Source of the DNA: Corynebacterium minutissimum | GTDB taxonomy: Bacteria; Actinomycetota; Actinomycetes; Mycobacteriales; Mycobacteriaceae | Assembly: GCF_000988205.1 (NCBI RefSeq) | Contig: NZ_LAYQ01000012.1 | Coordinates: forward strand, 1-64,000 | Direction of reading: 5' to 3' | DNA: 64,000 nt | Shown here: positions 21,037-30,308 of the stretch, in pieces | Numbering within the stretch: position 1 is the stretch's first letter | Layout of the letters: every line of letters begins with the position of its first letter | Translations under genes and position numbers: made by a program | The notes under the pieces: model-generated | Database searches by the model: none | What the model saw: the letters and a program-made list of their open reading frames with translations, nothing else | Told to the model about the DNA's origin: nothing

Positions 21037-21381
21037 ATGACCGCTCCCGCGTCTGCAACCGGAGTTATCCTGACCGAGGCCGCTGCCGCCAAGGCAAAGT
21101 CCCTGCTTGAGCAGGAAGGCCGCGACGATCTGTCACTGCGCATTGCTGTCCAGCCAGGCGGCTGCGCGGGTCTGCGCTACCAGCTCTACTTCGATGACCG
21201 CACCTTGGATGGTGACAAGGTGGACTCCATTGGCGGCGTTAACCTCGTCGTAGACAAGATGTCTATCCCGTACCTCACCGGCGCCAAGATTGACTTCTCC
21301 GACACCATTGAGGCCCAGGGCTTTACCATCGATAACCCCAACGCTGGTGGTTCCTGCGCTTGCGGTGACTCCTTCAATTAA
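21037..21381 (+). CDS. erpA: HesB/IscA-family iron-sulfur cluster insertion protein
   Basis: This is an A-type Fe-S carrier that delivers clusters to target proteins. The 114 residues show the three conserved cysteines of the family: one in VQPGGCAGLRYQL and the pair in GGSCACGDSF at the C-terminus. An AGAGGAGA ribosome binding site lies 6 bp before the ATG. It stands alone, followed by a strong terminator. Likely clients nearby include LipA and the Rieske protein QcrA, though that is inference. Confidence 0.93.
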   Translation: MTAPASATGVILTEAAAAKAKSLLEQEGRDDLSLRIAVQPGGCAGLRYQLYFDDRTLDGDKVDSIGGVNLVVDKMSIPYLTGAKIDFSDTIEAQGFTIDNPNAGGSCACGDSFN

Positions 21382-21401
21382 ATTCAAGTAAAGTCACGTT
21401 G

Positions 21402-21457
21402 ACAAAACTGACGGAGCCCTCGACCGCAGTGTGCGGCGAGGGCTCCGTCAGTTTTGT
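21402..21457. terminator. Bidirectional terminator between erpA and ltsA
   Basis: A perfect 21-bp stem (21402-21422 with 21437-21457) has an inner CCGC/GCGG extension. A-rich and T-rich ends on both sides suit termination of both convergent genes. Confidence 0.9.
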
Positions 21458-21465
21458 TGTTTTAC

Positions 21466-23388
21466 CTAGAGCTTCACGGGGTAGTCGCGCTGCTCGATCT
21501 TCGGGTCGATGCGGTCTTCGACGAAGATGCCGTGCCAAATCATGAAGGACAGCACCGTCCACAAGCGGCGTGAGTGATCGGATACACCGTCGCGGTGCTC
21601 CTTGAGCATCTCCAGGACTTCCTTCTTGTTGAAGATGTCCTCGGTCTGGGACTCGGTAATCTGATCCTGGGCCCAGCCGTAGAGCTCATCGCCGGCCAGC
21701 CAGTGGCGCATCGGAACCGGGAAGCCCAGTTTCTTGCGGTGCAGCACGTGCGGGGGAACGATCTGCTCCATAGCCTTGCGCAGCGCGTACTTGGTCGTGC
21801 CGTGCGAAATCTTGAGGTCGTAGGGGATAGTTTCCGCGACCTTAAACACTTCCTTGTCGAGGAAGGGAACGCGCAGCTCTAGGGAGTTGGCCATGTTCAT
21901 CTTGTCGGCCTTGACCAAGATGTCGCCGCGCATCCACGTAAACAGGTCGAGGTGCTGCATGCGGGCTACCGGGTCGAAGTCCTGTGATTGCGCGTAGATT
22001 GGTGCGGTGACCTCGCGGTGATCCCACTCCGGCTTGGCCCAGGGGAGCACCCGCTGGAGCTGCTCGAAGTTAAAGGAACGTGCATTGCCGTAATAGCGCT
22101 CCTCCATGGTCATCGAACCGCGGTTGAGCAGGGACTTGCCCTTCATTCCTTCGGGGAGTACCTGTGAGAGCTTGCCCAGGCCGCGACGCAGCGGGGAGGG
22201 GATCTTCTCGAACGGAGCCAGGGAGAGAGGCTCCTTATAAATGGTATAGCCGCCGAAGAGCTCGTCCGCACCTTCGCCGGAGAGCACCACCTTGACGTGC
22301 TTGCGGGCTTCCTGGGCCACGAAGTACAGCGGAACGAGGGAAGGGTCCGCGACGGGGTTGTCCAGGTACCACATGATCTTCGGTACAGCGTCGGCATACT
22401 CCTCAGGGGAGACGATCTTGACGATGTGCTCCACACCGATCGCCGCGGCGGACTCGGCGGCGACATCCACCTCGGAGTAGCCCTCGCGCTCGAATCCCGT
22501 GGTGAAGGTGAGTAGGTCTGGGTTGTGGCGCTTGGCCAGAGCTGCGATGGCGGTGGAATCAATGCCACCGGAGAGGAAGGAGCCGACGGTGACGTCCGCA
22601 CGCATGTGCTTCTCGACGCTATCCTCCAAAGCCCGGGCGATCCTATCGAAGAGCTGCTGCTCCTCGCCCTGCTTGACGGGTTGGATGGGGAAGCGGGGCT
22701 TAAAGTAGCGCTCCGATACAACTTCTTCGCCAGGGCGAAGCGTCACGGTGCAGCCAGACTCGACGCGGCGAATATTGGCGTGGAGGGACTCTGGCTCAGG
22801 CACGTACTGCAAGTCTACGTAGTGCTCGATGGCGCGCCTATCAAGGCTGAGGTCTAGACCGAGCGAGTCGGCCATCGAAAGGATGCACTTCATCTCCGAG
22901 GCGAAGACCGTGCCCTCCTTGGTGGTGGCGTAGTAGAGCGGCTTGATGCCGAACTGGTCGCGGGCGGCAAACATCGTGCGCGTTTCGGTATCCCAGATAA
23001 CGAAGCCAAACATGCCACGCAGGTGCTCTACGACGTCCTTACCCCAGTGGTGATAGCCCACGACGATGGGCTCGCCGTCACCCTCGGTGTTGAAGGTATA
23101 GCCGGCGGCACTGAGCTCTTCGCGGAGTTCTACGTAGTTATAGATTTCGCCGTTGAAGGTAAGGGCATAGCGCTCGGGGTTGTCCTCGGGGCCCCAGCGG
23201 AGCGGCTGATTGGAGTGTTCGAGGTCGATGATAGATAGGCGGTTAAAGCCAAAAGCCGCATCATCGTCGTGCCAGGTTCCGGCAGCGTCCGGGCCGCGGT
23301 GGCGCATGCACTGAAGAGACTGTTCAAGAGCTTCCAGGTGCTGGGCGGCGTTGCGATCGGCGCTCAGTAGCGCGCAGAGTCCGCACAT
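21466..23388 (-). CDS. ltsA: Glutamine-dependent asparagine synthase (LtsA type)
   Basis: This is a class II glutamine amidotransferase joined to an asparagine synthase domain, 640 residues. The N-terminal nucleophile Cys2 is in MCGLCALL, with RHRGPDAAGTW and FNGEIYNYVELRE for glutamine binding. The synthase part has the ATP-binding SFLSGGIDSTAIAALA and SGEGADELFGGYTIY. The C. glutamicum orthologue ltsA (asnB-like) is known to be needed for normal cell envelope and lysozyme resistance, so the product may amidate a wall precursor rather than only make asparagine. It is divergent from ctaC, with a 354-bp gap between them. Confidence 0.92.
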   Translation of the reverse strand: MCGLCALLSADRNAAQHLEALEQSLQCMRHRGPDAAGTWHDDDAAFGFNRLSIIDLEHSNQPLRWGPEDNPERYALTFNGEIYNYVELREELSAAGYTFNTEGDGEPIVVGYHHWGKDVVEHLRGMFGFVIWDTETRTMFAARDQFGIKPLYYATTKEGTVFASEMKCILSMADSLGLDLSLDRRAIEHYVDLQYVPEPESLHANIRRVESGCTVTLRPGEEVVSERYFKPRFPIQPVKQGEEQQLFDRIARALEDSVEKHMRADVTVGSFLSGGIDSTAIAALAKRHNPDLLTFTTGFEREGYSEVDVAAESAAAIGVEHIVKIVSPEEYADAVPKIMWYLDNPVADPSLVPLYFVAQEARKHVKVVLSGEGADELFGGYTIYKEPLSLAPFEKIPSPLRRGLGKLSQVLPEGMKGKSLLNRGSMTMEERYYGNARSFNFEQLQRVLPWAKPEWDHREVTAPIYAQSQDFDPVARMQHLDLFTWMRGDILVKADKMNMANSLELRVPFLDKEVFKVAETIPYDLKISHGTTKYALRKAMEQIVPPHVLHRKKLGFPVPMRHWLAGDELYGWAQDQITESQTEDIFNKKEVLEMLKEHRDGVSDHSRRLWTVLSFMIWHGIFVEDRIDPKIEQRDYPVKL

Positions 23389-23742
23389 AAGCTTGCTTCT
23401 CCTTATAGATCAAGGTTCATCTCCGGAACACTTTACGGCCGCGGCCAAACGATCTGCGAACCCCGCGCCGCGTTCCCCGTTAGGGTGCGAACTTTCGGAT
23501 GATGCAGGGGTGTGCGGCTTGTGAATTGGGTCATAGCCGGGAGGGGGAGGCTGGGGGAGCTGGCGTGATCTTGTGCAGGTGGGCCGGTAACATTCCGTAC
23601 GTTCACTACTTATAGGACAGGTCCAACGCCCAAACAGTCCAGCGAAAAGGCCTGAAAATCAGGCAGGATGCTCTATTCTGATTGGGTAGGAATGCTCTGT
23701 GAGTATTCGAGAAGTTTGTGTGCACAGAAAGGCAGAACACAC
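23389..23742. other. ltsA-ctaC divergent intergenic region
   Basis: These 354 bp contain no supported gene. They hold a GlxR-like site (23520-23535), a small GCCTGA-AAA-TCAGGC hairpin at 23650-23664, and the AGAAAGG ribosome binding site of ctaC near 23726. Promoters for both flanking genes must lie here but I could not place their hexamers with confidence. Confidence 0.5.
23520..23535. promoter_or_regulatory. Candidate GlxR (CRP-type) site upstream of ctaC
   Basis: TGTGAATTGGGTCATA matches 10 of the 12 fixed positions of the corynebacterial GlxR consensus TGTGANNTANNTCACA. It lies 208 bp before ctaC and 132 bp before ltsA. GlxR is known to regulate oxidase genes in C. glutamicum; the site itself is a prediction. 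Confidence 0.45.
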
Positions 23743-24821
23743 GTGGGACAGCGTAAGCAGCGCAACCTCGGCCGTAAGGCAGGCCTAGCGGGCGTCATAG
23801 CTTTGGGCGGTCTAGCCTTGCGGGTTGTGACGTCGCAGCGCCGACGGCAGTTGAGAACCTCCTAGGCATGGGTTGGCCGAAGGGTATTACCCCTGAAGCG
23901 ACCTCGATGTACAACTTCTGGATCTGGGTCTGGGTTGCTGCATGGATCATCGGTTTCATCATGTGGGGCCTGTTCCTCACCGCTATCTTCCGCTGGAATG
24001 CGAAGAAGGCTGAGAAGGCCGGCAAGGGCGAGTTCCCGAAGCAGCTGCAGTACAACGTGCCGCTGGAGATGGCTCTGACCATTATCCCGATTCTGATCAT
24101 CATGGGACTGTTCTTCTTCACTGTTCAGGCTCAGCAGAAGGTTACGGCGCTGGACAAGAACCCTGAGGTGACCGTGGACGTTACCGCCTTCCAGTGGAAC
24201 TGGAAGTTCGGTTACGCCGAGAACAAGGTTGATGGCGAGAACTACGATGGCGCCGATGCTGAGCGTCAGAAGCTTGCCGAGGAATCCTCCCTCGACCCGG
24301 AGGGCACCCCGAACCCGAACCCGATTCACGGTAAGTCCACCGGTGACATCTCCTACCTCAACTTCAACAAGATTGAGACTGTTGGTACCACCGAAGAGGT
24401 TCCGGTTCTGGTTCTCCCGGTTGACACCCCGATCGAGTTCCGTCTCGCCTCCGGCGATGTTTCCCACTCCTTCTGGGTTCCGGAGTTCCTGTTTAAGCGC
24501 GATGCCTACGCGCACCCGGAGAACAACTCCCAGGAGCGTCGCTTCCAGGTAGAGAAGATTGAGGAAAAGGGCGCCTTCGTTGGTCGCTGTGCTGAGATGT
24601 GCGGTACCTACCACGCCATGATGAACTTTGAGATTCGCGTCGTTGACCGCGCAGACTTCAACGAGTACCTCAAGTTCCGTGAGGAGAACCCGCAGGCAAC
24701 CAACGCCGAGGCTCTCGAGCACATCGGTGAAGAGCCCTACGCAGTTACCACCGCTCCGTTCAACTCTCTGCGCGACACCCGCGATGCCGACAACTTTGTC
24801 GACACCGCTGAAGCGGCATAA
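23743..24821 (+). pseudogene. ctaC: Cytochrome c oxidase subunit II, frameshifted in the signal peptide
   Basis: CtaC carries the CuA site that accepts electrons for the aa3 oxidase. The mature part (from about 23868) is intact: helices after MGWPKGITPEATSMYNFW and LEMALTIIPILIIMG, then a cupredoxin domain with SHSFWVPEF and the CuA ligands GRCAEMCGTYHAMM. The GTG at 23743 (behind AGAAAGG) begins a lipoprotein signal, GQRKQRNLGRKAGLAG then ALGGLAL, but the frame is lost at about 23820. One more G (TTGGCGGG for TTGCGGG) restores the lipobox LALAGC and an uninterrupted protein. The break is probably a sequencing error, since this is the cell's main terminal oxidase. Confidence 0.9.
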
Positions 24822-24840
24822 GAAAAGGAACTGATAGAAA

Positions 24841-25272
24841 ATGCGTGCAACATCTAAGGTCTTTTATTCCATCGCGACCTACCTCTTCGTGTCGCTCATC
24901 GTCTACGTCATTGGCGTTAACTACGTCAAGGATGATGGCTACATGTACGGCACCGAGTGGGTCGGCATCGTGGGCTTGGTCCTCGCTATGCTGCTCTGCC
25001 TCATGCTGGGCGGCTACCTGCACTTCACCGATAACCGCTCCGACATCGCGCCGGAGGATTGGGAAGAGGCGGAGACTGAAGACGCAGCCGGTATCCTTGG
25101 CTTCTTCTCTCCGAGCTCCATCTGGCCGCTGTGCATGACCGGCTCCATCGCAGTGCTGGGTCTTGGCATCATCTTCCTCTACTTCTGGATGATCATCCTG
25201 GGCGCAGTCCTGCTCGTCACCTCCGTGACTGGCCTGTCCCTGCAGTATGGCCTTCCGAAGGAAAAGCACTAA
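24841..25272 (+). CDS. ctaF: Cytochrome c oxidase subunit 4 (actinobacterial type)
   Basis: This is a small subunit of the actinobacterial aa3 oxidase in the bc1-aa3 supercomplex. The 143 residues contain four hydrophobic helices in two pairs (residues 8-30, 40-60, 92-112 and 115-135), separated by an acidic loop ([10 protein letters not shown]). It lies 19 bp after ctaC, so the two are co-transcribed; a terminator follows. Confidence 0.95.
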   Translation: MRATSKVFYSIATYLFVSLIVYVIGVNYVKDDGYMYGTEWVGIVGLVLAMLLCLMLGGYLHFTDNRSDIAPEDWEEAETEDAAGILGFFSPSSIWPLCMTGSIAVLGLGIIFLYFWMIILGAVLLVTSVTGLSLQYGLPKEKH

Positions 25273-25317
25273 GGCTTAACCTTTTCTGCCGCGCTTTCTA
25301 GCGTCACGACTTCTCAC

Positions 25318-25344
25318 GCCTCCGCCACACCTAGTGGCGGAGGC
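25318..25344 (+). terminator. Terminator of ctaC-ctaF
   Basis: An 11-bp perfect stem (25318-25328 with 25334-25344, GCCTCCGCCAC/GTGGCGGAGGC) is followed by TTTGTCGTT. Confidence 0.85.
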
Positions 25345-25830
25345 TTTGTCGTTGAGAAGACTGCGTCGTAGTGCGTTGCGGAAAGTTCCCAAAAGGGAGA
25401 AAAAATTTCGATTTGGGTGGAGTGCTGGGGGAGCGGGTGGCTTGCCGAAAGTGTGTAACTCTAGGTCTGTGCTTAGAATTCCAGCACGTTAACGGCCATT
25501 TTTACGGGGGTCATCCGAAAGTTGCAGTCCTGCACTTTCGCCCGCGGTGGCGGGTGTGATTTATCTCATTAGCGTTGGTCCGACCGGTTTCGGATTGCGG
25601 GCAAAACGTACCTCTTCTTGACCTGTTGCTGGCTTCACAACTGGCGTTGCCAAGTCTCACTACCTGCAGGGATGGGGCGTCGTAAAGCGCGCTAAAAAGT
25701 TCCCGACTACCTCCTGGGAGCTCTATGGTTCCTGCCTGGGGTGAAAACTGTGAAGGTCTAGGTCGTGGCCTCAAAAAAATCGGGGGGAAATGAGATGACT
25801 TATGCGGTCAGACCAGCCATACTGTTATGC
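25345..25830. other. ctaF-ctaE intergenic region
   Basis: These 486 bp have no supported gene. They contain an imperfect palindrome at about 25517-25540 (CGAAAGTTGCAG/CTGCACTTTCG) and a GlxR-like site at 25555-25570. A CATACT hexamer (25819-25824) ends 6 bp before the ctaE GTG and could be the -10 of a leaderless transcript. Confidence 0.5.
25555..25570. promoter_or_regulatory. Candidate GlxR (CRP-type) site upstream of ctaE
   Basis: TGTGATTTATCTCATT matches 10 of 12 fixed positions of TGTGANNTANNTCACA, including the central TA. It lies about 260 bp before the ctaE-qcrCAB operon. Confidence 0.5.
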
Positions 25831-26442
25831 GTGACGAGCGTAGTTTCTAACCAAGGTATGGCAGCACCACGTGTTGCCGCGCTGAACCGACCCAACATGG
25901 TCAGCGTCGGCACCATCGTGTTCCTGTCTCAGGAATTGATGTTCTTTGCTGGACTGTTCGCGATGTGGTTCACCTCGCGTGCGAACGGCCAGGAGGGTGA
26001 CTGGGCAGAGCACACGGCGCACATCAACGTGCCCATGGGCTTCCTCATTACGAGTGTCCTGGTCCTTTCCTCCGTGACCTCTCAGTTCGGCGTTTTCGCA
26101 GCAGAAAGGGGTGACGTTTACAAGCTCCGACTCTGGTACTCGGTGACCATCGCGTTGGGTGTTGTCTTCCTAGGCATCATGGCGTTCGAGTGGACAGAGT
26201 TGATCATGGCAGGTCTCACTGTTCAGTCCAGTGTCTTTGGTTCGGTCTTCTATATCCTGACCGGGTTCCACGCGGCACACGTGACTGCGGGTCTGATCGC
26301 CTTCGGAATTATCTTGGCGCGAATTGCCCGCTCCAAGTTCACGCCTGCACAGGCCACCGCGGCAATGGCAGTGTCTTACTACTGGCACTTCGTTGACGTT
26401 GTGTGGATCGGCGTGTTCGTAGTCATCTACCTAGTTCAGTAG
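25831..26442 (+). CDS. ctaE: Cytochrome c oxidase subunit III
   Basis: This integral membrane subunit of the aa3 oxidase has 203 residues and five hydrophobic segments, as in other short actinobacterial CtaE proteins. Recognisable stretches are MAAPRVAALNRPNMVSVG, FLSQELMFFAGLFAMWFT and the C-terminal SYYWHFVDVVWIGVFVVIY. The GTG at 25831 (TSVVSNQGMAAP) matches the family start; an in-frame ATG at 25796 behind a G-run is the alternative. It heads the ctaE-qcrCAB operon, 67 bp before qcrC. Confidence 0.94.
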   Translation: MTSVVSNQGMAAPRVAALNRPNMVSVGTIVFLSQELMFFAGLFAMWFTSRANGQEGDWAEHTAHINVPMGFLITSVLVLSSVTSQFGVFAAERGDVYKLRLWYSVTIALGVVFLGIMAFEWTELIMAGLTVQSSVFGSVFYILTGFHAAHVTAGLIAFGIILARIARSKFTPAQATAAMAVSYYWHFVDVVWIGVFVVIYLVQ

Positions 26443-26509
26443 GCCGTAGTCGCCGGAGAATAGCCGGCCTACAGTCATTCATCTCCATGTACGAGTTATC
26501 TAAAGGAAA

Positions 26510-27397
26510 ATGATGGATAACATCCAGCAGCCCGCCGCAGTGGAAGACACCACTGCCGCGGCTAAGAAGACCCGCCGTCGCCGCAAGGCGAAGCGCACGC
26601 TTGCTGGCGTCTTTGCACTGAGCATCGGTCTTACCGGCGCAGGTGTCTTGGCTTCCGCCCTGACCCCTGACGCACAGGTGGCTACCGCTGCCAAGGATGA
26701 CCAGGCACTCGTTCAAGAGGGCAAGGACATCTACGAAGTCGCTTGTATCACCTGCCACGGTGCGAACCTGCAGGGTATCCAGGACCGTGGTCCTTCCCTC
26801 GTTGGTATCGGTGCCGGCTCCGTGTACTTCCAGGTGCACTCCGGCCGTATGCCGATGATGTCCAACGACGCACAGGCTGAGCGCAAGACTCCGCGTTACA
26901 CCGAGCAGCAGACCCTGGCGCTTGCCGCCTACGTCGCTGCCAACGGTGGTGGCGCAGACATCGTCTACGACGAGGATGGCTCCGTTGCGCAGGAGTCCCT
27001 GCGTGGCGCTAACTACAACGGCCAGATCCAGGCAGAGGACGTAGCAAAGGGCTCCGAGCTCTTCCGCATGAACTGCGCGTCCTGCCACAACTTCACCGGT
27101 AGGGGCGGCGCTTTGTCCTCCGGTAAGTTCGCGCCGCCGCTAGACCCCGCCAACGAGCAGGAGATCTACCAGGCAATGCTGACCGGTCCGCAGAACATGC
27201 CTAAGTTCTCCGACCGTCAGCTGACCGCAGATGAGAAGAAGGACATCATCGCCTACCTCAAGTCTGCGAAGGAAACCCCGTCTCCGGCTGGTTGGTCGCT
27301 CGGCGGCCTCGGTCCGGTGGCTGAGGGCCTGGCAATGTGGATCATCGGCATCAGCCTTCTGTGCGTTGCCGCTATGTGGATTGGATCTCGCTCATGA
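26510..27397 (+). CDS. qcrC: Diheme cytochrome c subunit of the bc1 complex
   Basis: QcrC passes electrons directly from bc1 to the oxidase, replacing a soluble cytochrome c. The 295 residues have an N-terminal basic segment and membrane helix (residues 30-50), two cytochrome c domains with heme motifs CITCH and CASCH, and a C-terminal membrane anchor ([18 protein letters not shown]). Two adjacent ATG codons (26510, 26513) follow AAAGGA. The stop overlaps the qcrA start (ATGA). Confidence 0.97.
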   Translation: MMDNIQQPAAVEDTTAAAKKTRRRRKAKRTLAGVFALSIGLTGAGVLASALTPDAQVATAAKDDQALVQEGKDIYEVACITCHGANLQGIQDRGPSLVGIGAGSVYFQVHSGRMPMMSNDAQAERKTPRYTEQQTLALAAYVAANGGGADIVYDEDGSVAQESLRGANYNGQIQAEDVAKGSELFRMNCASCHNFTGRGGALSSGKFAPPLDPANEQEIYQAMLTGPQNMPKFSDRQLTADEKKDIIAYLKSAKETPSPAGWSLGGLGPVAEGLAMWIIGISLLCVAAMWIGSRS

Positions 27398-28614
27398 GCA
27401 ACGTAAAGAAGAATTACTCTCGCAAAGAGCTCGATGCTATGAGCAACGACGAGCTCGCAGCCCTCGGTACCGAGCTGGACGATGTTACCGTTGCGTTCCG
27501 TAAGGAGCGCTTCCCGGTAGAGGGCGATCCCGCCGAGAAGCGTGCCGCTGCAAACGTCACCTTCTGGCTCATCATTTCCGTCCTGATGGGCATTGCCTTC
27601 CTGGCCGTCTACCTCTTCTGGCCGTGGGAGTACAAGATGCTCGGCGAGGACGGCATGTGGTGGCACACCCTCTACACGCCGTTGCTCGGCTTGACCTCTG
27701 GTCTGTGCATCCTAGGCTTGGGCTTTGCCATTGTTCAGTACGTCAAGAAGATCCTCCCCGAGGAGATCTCGGTTCAGCGCCGCCACGACGGTCCTTCCGA
27801 TGAAGTTGACCGCCGCACGCTGACCGCGCTGCTGAATGATTCTTGGAACACGTCGACCCTGGGTCGCCGTTCCACCATCAAGGGACTGCTTGGCGGTGCC
27901 AGTGTGCTGTTCGGCCTGACTGTGATTGCTCCGTTGGCTGGTGCCATCAACAACCCGTGGAAGAAGCGCCACGAGTTGAACTACATGGGTGACGGCACCC
28001 TGTGGACCTCCGGTTGGACCCTGCATGAGAAGGGCGTCAAGCTCTACCTCGCTCGCGATACCGGTACTATCGCCGAAATGCACGAAGGCGAGTCCGGCTC
28101 GCACTACACCACCCGTGGCGTCACCCGCCTGGTGCGCGTGCGTCCGGAGGATCTGGCTGCAGGCGGTATGGAGACTGTCTTCCCGCTGGCTGCTGAAGAT
28201 GTCAACGACGGTGCAGAGTACTCCGAGGACAAGGACGTCTACGAGAACCACATGCACTCGATCCACGGTAACCGCAACGCTGTGATGCTCATCCGCCTGC
28301 GCAACGATGACGCCAAGAAGGCTATCGAGCGCAAGGGTCAGGAAGACTTCCATTACGGCGATTACTACGCCTACTCCAAGATCTGTACCCACATTGGTTG
28401 CCCGACCTCGCTGTACGAGGCACAGACCAACCGCATTCTCTGCCCGTGCCACCAGTCGCAGTTCGACGCGTTGCACTACGGCAAGCCGGTCTTCGGCCCG
28501 GCAGCCCGTGCACTGCCGCAGCTGCCGATTGACGTGGACGATGAGGGCTACCTCATTGCTAAGGGCAACTTCATCGAGCCCGTCGGACCTGCATTCTGGG
28601 AGCGTAAGTCATAA
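27394..28614 (+). CDS. qcrA: Ubiquinol-cytochrome c reductase Rieske iron-sulfur subunit
   Basis: This is the Rieske protein of the bc1 complex, 406 residues. As in other actinobacteria it has three N-terminal membrane helices (about residues 55-75, 95-115 and 165-185) before the soluble domain. The [2Fe-2S] cluster ligands are in CTHIGCPTS and CPCHQSQFD. The ATG at 27394 overlaps the end of qcrC by four bases, which fixes the start and indicates translational coupling. Its stop overlaps the qcrB start by one base. Confidence 0.97.
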   Translation: MSNVKKNYSRKELDAMSNDELAALGTELDDVTVAFRKERFPVEGDPAEKRAAANVTFWLIISVLMGIAFLAVYLFWPWEYKMLGEDGMWWHTLYTPLLGLTSGLCILGLGFAIVQYVKKILPEEISVQRRHDGPSDEVDRRTLTALLNDSWNTSTLGRRSTIKGLLGGASVLFGLTVIAPLAGAINNPWKKRHELNYMGDGTLWTSGWTLHEKGVKLYLARDTGTIAEMHEGESGSHYTTRGVTRLVRVRPEDLAAGGMETVFPLAAEDVNDGAEYSEDKDVYENHMHSIHGNRNAVMLIRLRNDDAKKAIERKGQEDFHYGDYYAYSKICTHIGCPTSLYEAQTNRILCPCHQSQFDALHYGKPVFGPAARALPQLPIDVDDEGYLIAKGNFIEPVGPAFWERKS

Positions 28615-30236
28615 TGAGTAACAAACTTGCACAGATGGGTAACAACATGGACGAGCGGTATTCCGCTGCCGGCGTCCTGCGTACCCAGCTCAACAAAGTC
28701 TTTCCCACTCACTGGTCCTTCATGCTCGGTGAGATGGCACTGTACAGCTTCATCATCCTGTTGCTGACCGGTATCTACCTCGCGCTGTTCTTCGATCCTT
28801 CAATTACGAAGGTCATCTACGACGGCGGATACACCCCGCTGAACGGCGTGGAGATGTCTCGCGCCTACGCAACGGCACTCGATATCTCCTTTGAGGTCCG
28901 CGGCGGTCTGTTTGTGCGCCAGATGCACCACTGGGCAGCACTCATGTTCATGATGTCCATGATTGCCCACATGCTGCGTATTTTCTTCACCGGCGCATTC
29001 CGTCGCCCGCGTGAGGCTAACTGGATTATCGGTTGCGCGCTTATCCTTCTGGGCATGGTCGAGGGCTTCCTCGGCTACTCCCTTCCGGATGACCTGCTCT
29101 CCGGTGTTGGTCTGCGAATCATGTCCGCCATCATCCTGGGTCTGCCGATCATCGGTACCTGGCTGCACTGGGCCATCTTCGGTGGCGACTTCCCGTCCGA
29201 CCTCATGCTGGACCGTTTCTACATCCTGCACGTGCTGGTTATCCCGGGCATCATCCTGGGCCTTATCGCAGCACACCTCATCATGGTGTGGTTCCAGAAG
29301 CACACCCAGTTCCCTGGACCGGGTCGCGCTGAGAACAACGTCGTGGGTGTCCGTATTATGCCGGTCTTCGCCACCAAGGCAATTGGCATGGGCATGATGG
29401 TTGCCGGTGTCCTGGCGCTCATCTCCGGTCTCATGACGATTAACGCCATCTGGAACCTTGGCCCGTACAACCCGTCCCAGGTCTCCGCTGGTTCCCAGCC
29501 GGATATCTACATGCTGTGGACTGACGGTGTTGCTCGTGTCATGCCTGCATGGGAGCTCTACATCGGTAACTACACCATCCCGTCTGCGTTCTGGGTTGCA
29601 CTGCTCTGTGGCCTGATGGTCGTTCTGCTCTTCGCCTACCCCTTCATTGAGAAGAAGTTGACTGGCGACGACGCTCACCACAACCTCCTGCAGCGCCCGC
29701 GTGACGTTCCGGTTCGCTCCGCTATCGGTGCAGCTGCCATCGTCTTCTTCCTGCTGGTAACGCTGTCTGGTGGTAATGACCACGTGGCACACTTCTTCCA
29801 GATCTCGCTGAATGCGATGACCTGGGTTGGCCGTATCGGTCTGATTGTCCTGCCGCCGATTGCATACTTCATGACCTACCGCATCTGCGTTGGTCTGCAG
29901 CGCTCCGACCGTGAGGTGCTGGAGCACGGTATCGAGACCGGTGTCATTAAGCAGCTGCCGAACGGTGCCTTCATCGAGGTTCACCAACCGCTTGGTCCGG
30001 TGGACGAGCACGGCCACCCGGTTCCGCTCGAGTACGCCGGCGCTCCGGTTCCGAAGCAGCTCAACCAGCTTGGTCTGGCCGACTCCGAGACTCAGGGCAT
30101 CTTCTCTTCCGATGACTCCGCTATCGTCTCCCGAGTCAACGAAATTCGCCACGAGAACCACGCTGAGGAGGCGGAGATGTTCCGTCAGCTCAACGAGGCT
30201 AACCGCCGCGAAGACGAGGAGAATGGCCGCATCTAG
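28614..30236 (+). CDS. qcrB: Ubiquinol-cytochrome c reductase cytochrome b subunit
   Basis: This is the membrane core of bc1 with the two b hemes and the menaquinol oxidation site. The 540 residues comprise the N-terminal b-type domain ([19 protein letters not shown] and [14 protein letters not shown] with heme histidines), the C-terminal helices, and a hydrophilic extension of about 110 residues after the last helix that is characteristic of actinobacterial QcrB. The start ATG shares its A with the qcrA stop (TAATG). A clear terminator follows. Confidence 0.97.
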   Translation: MSNKLAQMGNNMDERYSAAGVLRTQLNKVFPTHWSFMLGEMALYSFIILLLTGIYLALFFDPSITKVIYDGGYTPLNGVEMSRAYATALDISFEVRGGLFVRQMHHWAALMFMMSMIAHMLRIFFTGAFRRPREANWIIGCALILLGMVEGFLGYSLPDDLLSGVGLRIMSAIILGLPIIGTWLHWAIFGGDFPSDLMLDRFYILHVLVIPGIILGLIAAHLIMVWFQKHTQFPGPGRAENNVVGVRIMPVFATKAIGMGMMVAGVLALISGLMTINAIWNLGPYNPSQVSAGSQPDIYMLWTDGVARVMPAWELYIGNYTIPSAFWVALLCGLMVVLLFAYPFIEKKLTGDDAHHNLLQRPRDVPVRSAIGAAAIVFFLLVTLSGGNDHVAHFFQISLNAMTWVGRIGLIVLPPIAYFMTYRICVGLQRSDREVLEHGIETGVIKQLPNGAFIEVHQPLGPVDEHGHPVPLEYAGAPVPKQLNQLGLADSETQGIFSSDDSAIVSRVNEIRHENHAEEAEMFRQLNEANRREDEENGRI

Positions 30237-30265
30237 CGCCATCACTCGCTGAAACACGCTCACAG

Positions 30266-30308
30266 AGCCCGTTCCTTTCTCCATCACACAGGAGAATAGG
30301 AACGGGCT
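30266..30308 (+). terminator. Terminator of ctaE-qcrCAB
   Basis: AGCCCGTTCCTTTCTCC (30266-30282) pairs with GGAGAATAGGAACGGGCT (30291-30308) with one bulge; a short T-run follows. Confidence 0.85.

Noticed and set aside
28800..30287. A 495-codon frame antisense to qcrB
   Set aside because: It is a GC-driven shadow of a highly conserved cytochrome b gene with no start signal and no recognisable family.
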